DNA of 64,000 nucleotides from Cyanoderma ruficeps (GCA_008694505.1 VZDJ01000049.1:2522842-2586841); one strand, 5' to 3'. Positions 46,761-57,880 are shown, counted from the stretch's first letter. The notes: a model not told the origin generated them from the letters alone. A program made the numbers and translations.

Positions 46761-46833
46761 CAGCCCCATCCCACTCTTGCTGCTCCCAGAGGTGGAGAAG
46801 GGGGAAAATTGTCCCTTGTGGAAGGATTCCCTT

Positions 46834-46967
46834 GTAGTGGATGCCCCATTCCTGGCAAAATTCAAGGTCAGGTTGAACGGGGAGCAACCTGCTCCAGCTG
46901 AAGATGTCCCTGCAGGAAAGTTGGACTAAAAAAAACCTCAAAAGGTCTCTTCCAACCCAAACTAATC
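46834..46967 (+). repeat. CR1 LINE 3' end at the end of block copy 1
   Basis: 'tagtggatgccccattcctg', 'ttcaaggtcaggttgaacgg', 'gagcaacctgctccag' and 'ggtctcttccaacccaaact' follow CR1 consensus order. An A-rich insertion ('actaaaaaaaacc') interrupts it. It is degraded compared with 43383-43748. Confidence 0.85.
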
Positions 46968-47461
46968 TGATTTTTTTGACCATCACCACCAGGGCAGCGG
47001 GGCTCAGGGCTCGGATTTCCCCAGGGGATGGGGATAAATGATCCCTGTGCGAAATCCTCCAGCTCCAAAGGAGCATGAACATCTTGACATCTAACATAAG
47101 GCATGTGTGTGTGTGTGTGTGTGAGCCGTGAATCATCAGGGCCTGGAAAGGAGCTTTATTTAGGATGCAGAGTCAGAGCAGATTCCAGCCTTGCCCCGGG
47201 AGCAGGGGAAAGCAGGTGTTTTTTTCCATAAACTGTCCTTAGCCCGAAAGTTAACGGCCGTAAATTAAACCAGGGAGGGGAACAGCAGATGTTGCTCTGG
47301 GAGGTGCACGGAGGTGAAAACTGGAAGAGGTTTTTCTTTGCATTTTTTAAATCAAAATCCAAAGAAATGTCCTCACCTTTTTCCTCTCTGGCTGACAGCT
47401 CGCTCGGTGTTGAGAACTGCAGCTTCTCACCCTCCTGCCTGGAGTGAGGTGCAAGGGATTC
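46968..47461. other. Spacer between block copies, with (GT)n
   Basis: About 490 bases of unique sequence with a GT dinucleotide run of 11 units at about 47104-47124. Confidence 0.75.
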
Positions 47462-47504
47462 GTTGCAGTTTTTTGGTTGAAAGAACTTCCCCAGTGTTCT
47501 TGAT

Positions 47505-48050
47505 GAGATATAATTCTCCCTCTTTTCCCATAAAATCACTCAATTTCTCTTCTGTGGATCTTTGGTGAGGGCACACTGAGAGCCTGGCACCCAGAATCAC
47601 TAATTCTCCCTTTTTTTCCCTTAAAATCACTCAGAATCACTAATTCTCCCTTTTTTTTCCCCATAAAATCACTCAGAATCACTAATTCTCCCCCTTTCTT
47701 TCCCCTAAAATCACTCAATTTCTCTTCTGTGGATCCCTGGTGAGGACACACTGGGAGCCTGGCACCCAGAATCATGGATTTTCCCTTTTTTTTTTCCTTA
47801 AAATCATTCAGTTTCTCTCCTTGGGGTCCTTGGTGAGGGCACACTGGGTGCCTGGCACCCAGAATCACTAATTCTGCCTTTTTTTCCTTTAAAATCACTC
47901 AATTTCTCTTCTGTGGATCCCTGGTGAGGACACACTGGGAGCCTGGCACCCGGAGTCATGGGTTTTCCCTTTTTTTTTCCTTAAAATCACTCAATTTCTC
48001 CCCTGTGGATCCCTGGTGAGGCACACAGGGTGCCTGGCACCCAGAATCAC
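47505..48050 (+). repeat. ~92-bp minisatellite array 2, irregular
   Basis: Landmark 'tctgtgg' or variant at 47549, 47724, 47817, 47908 and 48000. The first interval (175 bases) holds two shortened units of about 45 bases in which 'aaaatcactcagaatcacta' skips the centre of the unit. The A/B alternation of array 1 is lost. Internal deletions and slippage are therefore visible directly. Confidence 0.9.
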
Positions 48051-48138
48051 CCAGCCCCATCCCACTCTTGCTGCTCCCAGCGATGGAGAAGGGGGAAAGT
48101 TGTCCCTTGTGGAGGAATTTTGTCCCTTGTGGAGGAAT

Positions 48139-48219
48139 TCCCTCGCTCACGGCAGGAGGTTGGGATGGGCTGATCTTTAAGGTCCCTTCCAACCCAACTC
48201 CTTCTGTGATTCTGTGATC
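48139..48219 (+). repeat. CR1 LINE 3' end at the end of block copy 2
   Basis: 'cacggcaggaggttgggatg' then 'ggctgatctttaaggtccct' and 'tccaacccaactccttctgt', with a tail of 'gattctgtgat'. Better preserved than its counterpart at 46834, which raises the possibility that the two CR1 ends come from different insertions. Confidence 0.9.
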
Positions 48220-48298
48220 CTCAGCTCCTCCTTGGACCTTATTTCCAGGCACTTTTCCAAGCAGATTTGCCTCTTTACCCGTTCGCAAGCAGAGAGGA

Positions 48299-48373
48299 GG
48301 AAAAAAAAAAANNNNNNNNNNNNNNNNNNNNNNNNNNNNNNNNNNNNNNNNNNNNNNNNNNNNAAAAAAAAAA
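48299..48373. other. Assembly gap (48312-48363) in a poly-A tract
   Basis: 52 N flanked by A runs on both sides. Real length unknown. Confidence 0.97.
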
Positions 48374-49319
48374 GAAAGAAAACCAAAAGCCCTGGGGCTA
48401 AATTGAAGCCATTAGTAGCCTCGAACTGATGACAGGGCAATAAATTACTAATTAACCTTGGGGGCGAGTTCAACACCTTGGGGATAAGTGTGAAAACACG
48501 GAGTAATAAGCCCTGACACAGGCGGGCAGCGGCGGCTCCCGCCGGGCCGGGCCGGGCAGCGCTGCCTCGGCTTTTGGGGGAATTCTGCGCGGATTAGGGC
48601 GGCACACTGAGGGCACCGGGGCTGGGACCTCGGACCTCGCCTGGCCTCAGCCCTGAAAAAAAAACAAAACAAAAAAAACCCCAAAAATGGCATTTCTGCC
48701 TTGTTTTTGCAAAGCTGCTTCTTCCTCCGGTGTCTGGTTTGGTGCAGCCACACTTAAAAAAATAATATATATATATATGTGTGATAATCTCATAATGCAA
48801 AAGGTTTTTTTTATGTGTATAAATGCGGATGTATGGATATAGCTCGCTGTGATTCCCGAAGCAGGAGGGCACAGCAATCATCCCGACCTGAGCCCGGGCT
48901 CTGCAGGTTTGCTGTGGTGGTTTGGATTTTAGGAAACGCAATCCCGGCCACCCACGGAGTGCACGGAGCTCTTGGAAACGCGAACACGCCGGGGACACGG
49001 GGAGCTGTGACTGCAGGGGGCTGTGGCAGGAAGAAATCCTCATCCCTGTCCTGGGTGATGATGAAGAGGCAAACCTCGAGGGCAAACCTCTTCCCACATC
49101 CGAAAAAAACCCCAAAACATCCAAACTTTCGGCTTCCTTGCCTTAAAGAACAACCCAAAGCCACATCAACCTGCACAACCAATGCCCTGAGACCCCCCTC
49201 AACTTCTCCTTTTAATTAATTTTAATTCCCTTCCTCCCGGGGTGAGCATTTGCAAGGGTCACTCTTTGGCTGCTGATGGAGCAGGGGGCTGTGCCAATAG
49301 CAGTTGCATCAAGGTCCTT
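48374..49319. other. Unique sequence with GC-rich patch and (TA)n
   Basis: A short GC-rich, CpG-containing patch (about 48515-48605, 'cgggccgggccgggcagcgc') is too small to call an island. A TA run lies near 48766-48779. No gene recognised; the 176-codon antisense frame 48594-49124 crosses homopolymers and the TA run. Confidence 0.55.
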
Positions 49320-49720
49320 TCAGCTGTAATGGTGTCTGACAGATCTGAGAGCAGATATGGCTCAGCTAATCATATTTTAATAGCCCTGCCTTGTAGGGAA
49401 GGACTGGCTCGGAGCGTACCCAGCGATATTTTAATTTCTGAGCTCTGATGAGCGTAATTTTGAGCAGGTATTCAGTTTCTTCGTGCCCCTAAATCGTGCT
49501 CCCAGATGTTCGGTGCCAACGGGCTCCAAAGAGCAACTGCACAAATATAATATTTAATACCCCATGTCAGTTTGGGTGTTCCACTCAATTCCCTGGAGAG
49601 ATCTTTAAATTCCTCTTATTTAGCTTGAATGCCCAATCAGTTCCATGCTCCAGCTCTGTAATTCCACATAACTCAGTTCTCTGATTTCTGGGATGCAAAT
49701 GTAGAGCAGATGTAAAAAAA
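49320..49720. promoter_or_regulatory. Candidate conserved non-coding block
   Basis: Repeat-free and AT-rich with intact CpGs. It has clustered words such as 'tgtctgacag' (TALE/SMAD-like), 'gctaatcatattttaata', 'acaaatataatatttaatac' and 'gatctttaaat'. No frame above 70 codons. Inference from texture. Confidence 0.3.
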
Positions 49721-51419
49721 GGGAGTGGAGGGAAGGGAGGGGAATGTTCCTGCACTTTTCTGCAGTGCTGGGGGGATCAGGGGAGAAAAAGCCTGTCAGG
49801 ATTTGCAAGAAATGCAGCCCTAGATGCTTCGGACCCTGAATGAGTGTTTGGAGAGGAGGAGGGACAAGCTGATGTCCCTAACCCTGAGAAATCAGCCTGC
49901 TGGTGATGGGAATAAAGGCTCCTGTCCCCTGAGTGAGCCTGAGCTGGCAGGCAGGTGGAAAGGGGCGCTGAGATTTCAGGGTGCTGATGGTGAAGGTGAG
50001 TTTATGGCTTTGTGGGCAGTGGGACGGGCAGGGAACGAGCTGTGATCCTCTGGGATGTCTCAGAGGCTGCAGGAACTCATTCATTGCTGCTTCCCCTGGT
50101 GCAGCACAGGATGTTCCTCTGCCCGTCTCTGACCACCGGCTGTCCCTTCACCTCTGAGTAACCTCTGAGTGACCTCTTTGGTCAGCTGAAACACCTCCAG
50201 TCTCTGCCCACGCAGCTCCTGCCGCTGTCCTGGGGTTGTCTGTGCGGTGGGAATCAGCAGCAGCAGGAGAAATGCCCTTCCCGTGCTCCGATTCCCATCT
50301 CCTGCTCACTGCTGTCCCCACACCACCACCCCAGCTCTGCTCCAGAGAATCCCTGCGTCAAACCCGCCCCAGCTCCCTGCCAGGCCAGCCCACACGGCCC
50401 AAAACCGGCCCTGGGAGAATCCCAAAGGGATGGGAACAGACAGGCCACCGGCCTGGCAGAAGCAGGGGGGGCATAACCCCTGTGGCAGCCCCAAAAACGC
50501 TCTCAGGGCTGGAAATTCAGCAGCTGCCACTCGCAGCGTTATCCATCACCGCGGGCCCTTTGAACACAGCCCAGTTATTTGACCTTTTTTTTTTCTTCTT
50601 TTTTTCTGCTTTAAAAAGAAATACAATAAAAATCCAGCCAGCAACCCTGGCTGCTGCTCCTCCAGCACAACTGACCAAGCACCATATATAGTATCAACCA
50701 GGGACAGCCACGGACTTCCTTCCATGTTTTTTAAGCAATTCCCCTTCCTCCAGCTCTCTCCAAGCTGCATTAATCACGGGCTCCTTCAGAGTAAACGGGG
50801 ATTAATCTGCCCTCTCGCCTTCTCCCTGGCAAACCTGGGATGCCTCCGGGATCCTGTGAACCTCCCAGCCCCGGTGGGGATGGGATGCAGAGGAAACAGG
50901 AGTTATTTCCACCAGCTCGAGCCTCACTGCATTTCCTGCTCCTCCGAGCAGGGCAGTCCCAGGTGGTCAGAGCCCCCTGGAACACTCAGGTAAAAAAAAA
51001 AAAATTCCTCGCTTTCTCCAGGCTTTCCTTGGCAAAAATAAATGTGTTTTTTGCTGGGTGAGCCATCCCACTCCTTCAGTTCGAAGAGCTCAGCAGCTTC
51101 AAAAGCTGCGTCCTGATCTTCGGGTGTTTGTTCTGGAAAAGCTCTGGAGGTGCTCCAGAATCTGAATAGGTGAATGTTTGTTTCTCTCTGTTGGCATCTT
51201 TGATTGCCGGGGAGTTTCTCCCTTTTCTCCTTCCCAAATGCATTTGCAAAGGACCCCTTGGAGATGTGCTCAGTGTTAAGCAGACAAGTGTATTCATAAA
51301 ACATTAAAAAACCCCAAATTCTGTTTTATCTGTGTTAATCACAGCTTTTCTCTCACATGGACAAGGTAAATCCTTCATGTCATGCTCTTACAAAAAAAAA
51401 AAAACCTCTTTAAAATGTT
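49721..51419. other. Unique non-coding sequence
   Basis: No gene recognised. T-rich run at about 50584-50608. The 151-codon frame at 50236-50691 has a proline-rich chance composition. Confidence 0.5.
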
Positions 51420-51660
51420 TTATTTCTCATCTTTCTTTTTATTTTAATAGGAAAACCGCTCTTGTTCTGCCACATAAAAGTAGATTTCCCTTCATCTGTG
51501 GCCGTGCTGATTGCAAAGCCGGGGAGATCTTTAATTAAATCTCTTGGGCTTTGTGCATTTCTGTCAGAGAAAACCATCAAAATCGCATTTTTTGTGTCTC
51601 ATCACGGCTACAACAGCCACGTTATCATCTCTGCCTTCGTGTAATACTTATTTTCATCCT
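51420..51660. promoter_or_regulatory. Candidate conserved non-coding block
   Basis: AT-rich with scattered CpGs: 'gatctttaattaaatctctt', 'tcaaaatcgcattttttgtg', 'acgttatcatc' (GATA-like on the reverse strand). Speculative. Confidence 0.25.
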
Positions 51661-52400
51661 CTGAGTGAGGATCCCTCCCTCAGCTTTGTGGATGAGGATG
51701 GGACTCAGTTCCTCCTGCAGGGCCACAGGGAGTTACAGGATTTCTGGGGAGATTGACCCACCCAAACTGTCCGTGCCCTCTGACTGTGCCACTGCCAGGA
51801 GACATCCGGATCCCGGGGCACGGATCTCTTCCCAAAGGCAGAATTTACCCTGGAGAAACACCCGAAATGACAGAGAGGGATGAGGAAAAGGCAATTCCCA
51901 CCCATGCTGGGACACTCTGTGGGTAACGTGCTAAGGGCAGACTGAGCTATTCTCCTTCCGTTGGAGTCGGGATATTCCCCTGCCCTTTTCCTGGGAAAAA
52001 AGGGAAGGTGTGGCTGCAGACTGGGACAGAGAGCCCAGCTGGTCTCCAGCTTCAGGCTGGCTTAGCAAAGCTTCAGGACACTCCAAAGTTGGTCACCTGT
52101 CCATGGTCCCTGCAGGACCCACCCATGGTGGCCTCAAAATCCATTTATTTTTCCTGCTCGGAGTAAACACCCTGCTGAAGTTATCGCCACGATTTTGGAG
52201 GTGCCAGGTTTTCCTGGTAGTGATTTTTTTTAAAAAAAATTTAATTTATTTTTTTTTAATTTTCTTTTGAGACACCTCCCACTCCATCTCTGGAATGTCA
52301 CTTCAGCTTTCACCACGGATTTCCCCAGGACTGGGATATTCCGTTGAAACCTGAACTCTCTGTCCCCAACCTTCCCCAGGTGCTTCCTCAGACAAAGAAG
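51661..52400. other. Unique non-coding sequence
   Basis: No gene recognised. A/T homopolymer-rich stretch at about 52224-52268. Confidence 0.5.
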
Positions 52401-52750
52401 AAGACAACAAAATTATGCTCTTCTTTTACCCAGCACCAATTTTATGCACTGAAAATAGAGATATCCTTTTAAATGAGCTGCTCAGAGAGACGCATTCGCC
52501 TCAATACAGATGAAATCGCTTTAAATATTTTGAAGCCGGCCATCTCATATATTTTAATTATGGACTGCAGTGATAATCTGCTGAAAGCAATTACCTTGCA
52601 GCTCTTCCCACACACACGGGGAAGTCCTGGCAGTTGTGCTTCACGATGATTTAAGCATTTAAGCCATCGTGGATGTTTTTATTAAAAAATCCATATTTTT
52701 TCAATGTTTTGCAACAAGGTGAGAGGTTTATTGCTCTGGACATGGCCTTA
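52401..52750. promoter_or_regulatory. Candidate conserved non-coding block
   Basis: AT-rich, with intact CpGs and dense homeodomain-like words: 'gaaatcgctttaaatatttt', 'atcatatattttaattatgg', 'cagtgataatctgctgaaag', 'gatgatttaagcatttaagc'. No open frame. It lies about 260 bases left of a CpG cluster. Enhancer is the natural hypothesis; untested. Confidence 0.32.
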
Positions 52751-53009
52751 TTGAACATGTGAGGGGTCATTTAGGTCGGTGAGGGTGGGTGTTTTGGTTC
52801 CTGAAGCAGAAACACACGAGAACAACGTTTTCCCCCCAAGTTTTTTTTATTATTTTTTGAATGGCCTCTTGTTTTTGCTGGCAAAATGGCCCGGCCCTGC
52901 TTCGTCAGGACTTTTTAAAACTTGCCACGGCCAGCAAAGATACTTCTGTTTAAAATCAGAGGAACTCTCCCCTCCAGAGCTCCAAATGAAAGATATCTGT
53001 TTCCCTGGG

Positions 53010-53485
53010 TTGGACCGGCCGACGAGCGGGGCTCGCTGGAGTGCGGTCGAGACGCTCAGATCCAGTTCATGCTACTGATACCCCTTGCTCTCCCCTCAAA
53101 ATTATCCCCCATGAATGGGCCCTTTTGTCGTGAGGGAAGAAACGGGCGGGAGTCACAATAATCTCTTTCTAGCCGGGCTTCTGCAGCGTGGGGTGAGGCC
53201 GGGGCTCGGCCCGGTGCTGCAGGAGAAGGAAAACAGCAATTTCTCCGCGGTTTCCGCGGCGTGTTGGAAGCTGGAGGAGACGTTCTCGCACGCAGGGCCG
53301 GTCGCTCCCCTTGACTCCGCTCCAGGCCTTCAGCGATGGGATTGGGGACCATGAATCCCATCCTTCACGTGCCCTGGTGGCCCTCAGGTGAGGGGAGGTG
53401 GCCAAACCTCTCCTCGGCTGGCGAGATCTTCGCCCGCGCGTTTCCCGAGGCGAAGGCCCGGCTCGGGGCGAGGAGTTACACTTCT
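53010..53485. promoter_or_regulatory. CpG cluster, island-like
   Basis: By rough count about 40 CpG in 475 bases at roughly 60 percent GC, close to the number expected without CpG depletion. Dense spots are at 53018-53055, 53245-53305 and 53410-53480 ('ttcgcccgcgcgtttcccga'). CpG retention implies an unmethylated germline element, for example a promoter. No obvious first exon or TATA box is seen. It may belong to a distal or lncRNA promoter. Confidence 0.5.
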
Positions 53486-54988
53486 TTCCTGTTATTCTAG
53501 AACTAAGTACTTTGCACATTTGGGAAATATTATTAAGTAATAGTCTGAGTGACAGGCTGTGGTCGGAGTTAATTTCTTCCAGTTCTCCAAGTGTCTAATT
53601 ACACTTTCCTCAGTGCTAAGTGGACGGGTTGTGTCGAGTGTGCAAAGACCTCTCTTGTTTAAATTTGAAACAAAACACACGCAAAGGAGAAAACCTTCGG
53701 TTCATCAGTGAAAGTCGGGGCTGGGGACATAATCCAAAAATCCTCTGACAGCTGTTGTGGCTCTGCACATCTTCCCCCAAGTACCCTTGGAAGGGTAAAA
53801 CCCACCGGGCAGATTACACCTGGTAAATCAAACCATCCCTTTTGTACAGCTCCAGCATTTCCCAACCTAAAGCTGAGCCTGGCTTTGACTTAGACCCGAG
53901 TGAAGACCTCGTTAGGCAAACACAGGCAGCCCCATTTTTAAGGAATCATTCTCCACTTCCTTGCAATCCCTGTGGAGGGGATGCTGTGCCCGGCTGTCCA
54001 TTCCTAGTCCAGGGTGCTGCCAAGTGAGGGGGGCTCTGGAAAGGGCTTTGGGCTGATGTGTTGGTGGAATTCTGGAAACCTGGATTTGGGGTTTTAGTAT
54101 ACAGTAACGTGTGTGAGTCAAGATGGAGGATTTGGGGTGTTGTCTGAGTCCTTCTTCTTCACCTTCCTCCTTCTTCTTCCTGAGTTCAGGTGTTTTGCTG
54201 CAATTGGGTGGAAAAGTCTGCACTGAGGGCTTTGGGTTGTCATTATTGGGTCAAAAGTATAAATTACATAAGTGTCACCTTGTTATCAGGTAATTATCAC
54301 CTAAATAGCCTCAGACAGAGTTAAAACGCTCCGTTTTACCTTGTTTCTCCAACTTGCTGGTTAGATAAGAAACAGCAGAACCATAACAATGTGTTTGATC
54401 CCAGAGCAGGGCCAGGGCGGGAGAACACCCACGGAATCTCCAGCACATTGACCGAAAACTGTGATTTTGGTCAGCCCTCGTGGCTGGGTTGTGCTTGGAG
54501 GGAATCTGAGCACCTGGTGGAAGAGCAGCAGAGGTTTTACCCAGAAACAGCTCCCAGAAGGACAAACTCTGTTTGGAGGAAATTTCCACCTCTGCCGTGG
54601 CCAGCTCAGAAAAACCCCAGGGGTGATTTTGCTGGTTGTGATTTAAGATTCCTTGGGGTGGGGTGGCAGGGGAGAAAAGAGGGGCAGAGCCACATGAGGG
54701 GCTGAGGGACAAGGCAGGGACATCACCCTGCTGTGCCAAGGACAAGCTCCAGAAAGGCACCACCAGCTTGGTGCTCATCAACCACCACATCAACCTTAAT
54801 TTGGGCTGATCACAAGCTTTTTTTTGACTTTGGCCGTGCTGAAAATAAGGATTTCATGGTTATCAGATCCCTTTTGGCCGCTGTGTTCACTGATTTCTCA
54901 GAGGAATGGACACATCCAGTTTGGACGGTGGCTCTCAGGACCAGGCGTGGAATCCTCTGAGCTCAGGTCGTGATTTATTTTTCTTTCC
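53486..54988. other. Unique non-coding sequence
   Basis: No gene recognised. A CTT-rich pyrimidine patch lies near 54151-54180. The 160-codon antisense frame at 54311-54793 lacks a known domain. Confidence 0.5.
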
Positions 54989-55320
54989 TGGGGTTTGTGA
55001 CCGAATCAGACGGGAGAGAGGAAGTGAAGGTTTGTTCTTTCTAAAGATTTATTTCGTTACATCTGCAACAAGTCAAGAGGAGAACAGGGTAGGAAAGCTT
55101 TTGGTTTTGGGCCTGGAACAAAGCTCGGGGCTTGAGATAAACAAATGGGGGGAAGGAATTATCAAAGAGAGAGCTGGCCACAGACTTTGTTATGAGCTTT
55201 GTGTAACAAGCTGAGAAACTTTGGGAACTCAAACCAAACTGGAAGTGCACGGGGGTAGGAGGAGAAGCAGATGACTGAGGTACCTCGAGGAAGAAAATGG
55301 GGATATTTGACATGGAAAAC
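54989..55320 (-). mobile_element. Possible LTR-like segment, minus strand
   Basis: On the minus strand an AATAAA (55048-55053 on the plus strand as 'tttatt') is preceded by 'ttgcagatgtaacgaaataa' and followed by a pyrimidine-rich U5-like stretch. The segment can be bounded as TG...CA. No clear TATA box and no internal retroviral sequence. This is a weak, texture-based call. Confidence 0.25.
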
Positions 55321-57109
55321 ATCCTAAACTTTGGGTTAGAGGACCCAGCAGCTTCTCAGGCCTGTGATTGGCCTCTCATTGCTTTGACAGCCATGGGCAC
55401 TCTCTGTTGGCTCCTCCAGGAGTGAAGTGGTGATGTTTTCTTAGTTTTTACATCCCTGAGACAAAACCCGGGCACTGCTGTGGGCAGGGATTGTGACCCC
55501 TGGGCTTCACCTCCCGGGGGTGATGTGTGGGCTGCACCCACGGCCAGGAACTGCATCCACACACAAGATTTTTTCTCCGAGTTGGCTGCAAAAATATCCA
55601 GCAATTTTGTTTTCCTATTTACAGTTAGGAGTAATTAAAAAAAAAAAAAATTGCTGCAGAGCAACAATGTCACCCCATCCAAGTTTCCACTTTGGTAAGT
55701 AGGTGTTAGTAACTCCTACCTGGTGTTCAGGATGGTGTAGGAGCTGAATTACTCTGTGTAGGTCAGTGGAGGCGGTGAAAAATAACAAAAGTTCAGAGAG
55801 AGGCAGCATTTGTTAAAAGAAAAAGAATTTATTTCTCTGTAGGGAAGAAAAAAAGGGGGAAAAAAATGTTTAAAGTTTGATTTCCACGGTGTTAAATTAA
55901 CAACAGCAAAAGCCAGCCAAAGGAATAAAATGCATGTTAAGGAAATTTGAACGAGTTACTCTGAAATGAATGCCAGCTTGGCTTCGCTGAGCTCCTGAGT
56001 CACCAAAATCCCACAGGGCAAGCTCAGGCTCTCCACAGACCCTCAGGATCACAGGGATCCCTTTGGGAATTTGCTGTGCTCTGGCAAGGACAGATAACCC
56101 CTCCAGAAGGTCCCACCACGGGTCTGACAACACCTCCCTGTTACCTGTGCTGAGTGCTCTTTATCTCCCTGATATTCTATCAGCCCGGCCAGGGCAAGGC
56201 TCCCCGATAGTCAAGTGGCTCAATTAGCAGTAATTAACGCCGTGAGAAACCCGCTGTGGGCTGGGATGGAGCAGCTCCAGTGTCCCCTGCTCCCTCCAGA
56301 GCAGCTGTGGGGTCGGCCTGGGGGCCGGGATGGTTTTTGTGCTGTTGGTTCCCTTTTCCTGCTGGGCTTGATGGGGCTGGGTTTAGGGGCAAAGCCCAAA
56401 AATGGGGAGAGGGTGGGGATGAGGAGAGGGAATGGGAGGCTCCCACCTCCACAGGGGTGCACAGACAGGGATTGCAGAGCCGCTGCGCTTCCCAAAACTG
56501 CCCCTGCAAGGGATACGAGCAAGGGATGGCCCATGACCACAAAGTGCCCTGGTGAGGGCTGCAGCTCCTCACTGGGATGGGGATTTCTCCGTTTGGTGGG
56601 AAATTTGGAGATCTGGGAGATGTGAGTTCCTCTGGTACAGAGACCAGGGAATTTCCTACAGCAACAAACCCCTGGAGATGCCCCAGTGATCAGCACATCC
56701 TGTAGGAGAAGAGGGAAAACCCGAGCCAGGAGGTTGAGGACGTTTCCTGCGCTCACAGATTGCTCTGCACGGCTCCTCTCTCACTCTCCCCAATTTTTTT
56801 TTGCTGCAGATTTTGGTTTTGCCTGCACTTTCTAAGCACTCACCCTCTGAGGGCTGTCCTGCCTCCAGCCCACAGCACAGCCAGGGATGTCCCTGCTCCT
56901 CCTGCAGGAACACAGTTAAATCCCAACCTCTCCAGACGAAGGCTTGGCCGTGACAGCCCTCGGCGCTGCCGGCCAGAAACCTGTGAAGCAGAAGAGGAAT
57001 GGTTTTGGTGGCAGAGCTACAAATGCTCCATAAAGCACAGCTTGTTTCGGGGCTTTTTAATGTGGTTCTGTGCTGACTTTAGGTCCCCTAATTCACAGCA
57101 GAAGCGGAG
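55321..57109. other. Unique or unclassified sequence
   Basis: No gene recognised. 55720-56215 has a reverse-strand AATAAA (55828-55833) and A-rich texture and might be an old retroelement remnant, but no family features were found. The 178-codon antisense frame 56220-56756 overlaps a 136-codon sense frame and is not credible. Confidence 0.45.
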
Positions 57110-57560
57110 CAGAGCGCGGTAGAGATTGAGCATGAATTCCCCGCGCTGGGTTAATGGGAACAATTACAGAGGTTTCTTCTTTTTCCGCTGCCAAGCTGCG
57201 ATGTGAAATCGTTCTCCGGGTTCCCGTTGCCACGGGAACAATTAGTTTCGTGCCTTTCGGGGTCTCAGACATCAATGAAGTGTTTAACTAAATGAAGGCC
57301 AACACTTCATAAACGTGTTGTCTCACGCAATAACCGAGCGGCTACCAAGCGCCACGGCGAAATGAGCTTGAAATGAAACTAAACCGACCCCCAAAAAAAC
57401 GCTCCGGGGCGTGTGAATATTTATTGATCTGATACAGGCACATCGCCCTCCAGCCAAAAATACCCCAAATTCCAGCCGCGGGTGTTTAGGTGTGAGCGGC
57501 CTCTGAGCCAAGCCGCCTTTTCTCAAAGGGTCCGGTCACCTCGAGGCATCTCCGGGAGAG
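57110..57560. promoter_or_regulatory. CpG-retaining regulatory-like block with RFX X-box palindrome
   Basis: About 30 CpG in 450 bases at about 52 percent GC, so CpG is not depleted, although the region is not very GC-rich. At 57220-57239 an inverted repeat (arms 'gttcccgt' and 'acgggaac', 4-base spacer) contains 'gttgccacgggaac', a near-consensus RFX X-box. The 11-mer 'gggaacaatta' (SOX-like AACAAT plus homeodomain ATTA) occurs twice, at 57156-57166 and 57234-57244, the second overlapping the X-box. No open frame of note. Strongest candidate regulatory block in the window. Confidence 0.5.
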
Positions 57561-57828
57561 GTTTTTGGGGACCTGTGGGGTGATGCTGACGGGTTTCAGC
57601 TGGCCCATCCTGCGGGCCCAGGGCAGGGGACTGGCCGTGCCTGAGCCCCCAGGGCCCTGCCTGGTCCCCGGCCTTCCTCCAAGGGCTCCACATATTTTTC
57701 CTCCTTCAAAACAAAATACACAAAGAGTCCACACGGCACGGAGAGGAATTCAGGGCTCTGCCCGCGCCCTCCCCGCCACATCTGGGAGCCTTTCCCTCGC
57801 AGAGCTGAGCAGCTGCACGGGAGAGAGG
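57561..57828. other. Unique GC-rich sequence
   Basis: No gene recognised. Confidence 0.5.
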
Positions 57829-57880
57829 CGGGCAGGGAGGGAGGGAGGGAGGGAGGCGAGGAGGGAGGGAGGGNCAGGGA
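57829..57880. repeat. (GGGA)n microsatellite with one N
   Basis: Tetranucleotide purine array in two parts separated by 'ggcgagga', with a single undetermined base at 57874. Purine-strand bias may favour triplex or quadruplex structure. Confidence 0.93.

Larger units (their letters stand above)
46254..46967 (+). repeat. Duplicated block, copy 1 (minisatellite plus CR1 end)
   Basis: It opens with 'ttgcagtcttttggttgaaa' and continues through five minisatellite units. It then carries 'agccccatcccactcttgct' followed by 'gctcccag' and 'ggagaagggggaaa', and ends in a CR1 3' end. The same order of parts occurs at 47462-48219. This indicates duplication of a CR1-linked unit about 1.2 kb apart. Confidence 0.88.
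47462..48219 (+). repeat. Duplicated block, copy 2 (minisatellite plus CR1 end)
   Basis: It opens 'ttgcagttttttggttgaaa', shares 'ttcttgatgagat' with copy 1, and contains a more irregular minisatellite. It then has the same 'agccccatcccactcttgct' / 'gctcccag' / 'ggagaagggggaaa' junction and ends in a CR1 3' end. A 21-base phrase around 'ttgtcccttgtggaggaatt' is itself doubled at 48102-48140. Confidence 0.88.

Noticed and set aside
49824..50045. Open frame followed by donor-like 'aaggtgagt' near 49996
   Set aside because: No acceptor or partner exon and no known protein; single donor-like words are frequent.
55625..55694. Acceptor 'cctatttacag' and donor 'gtaagtagg' around a 70-bp interval
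   Set aside because: The interval contains a 14-A run and no open frame; likely chance.
55720..56215. Possible antisense retroelement with reverse AATAAA
   Set aside because: No TATA, no LTR ends and no family words recognised; a single AATAAA is too common to support a call.
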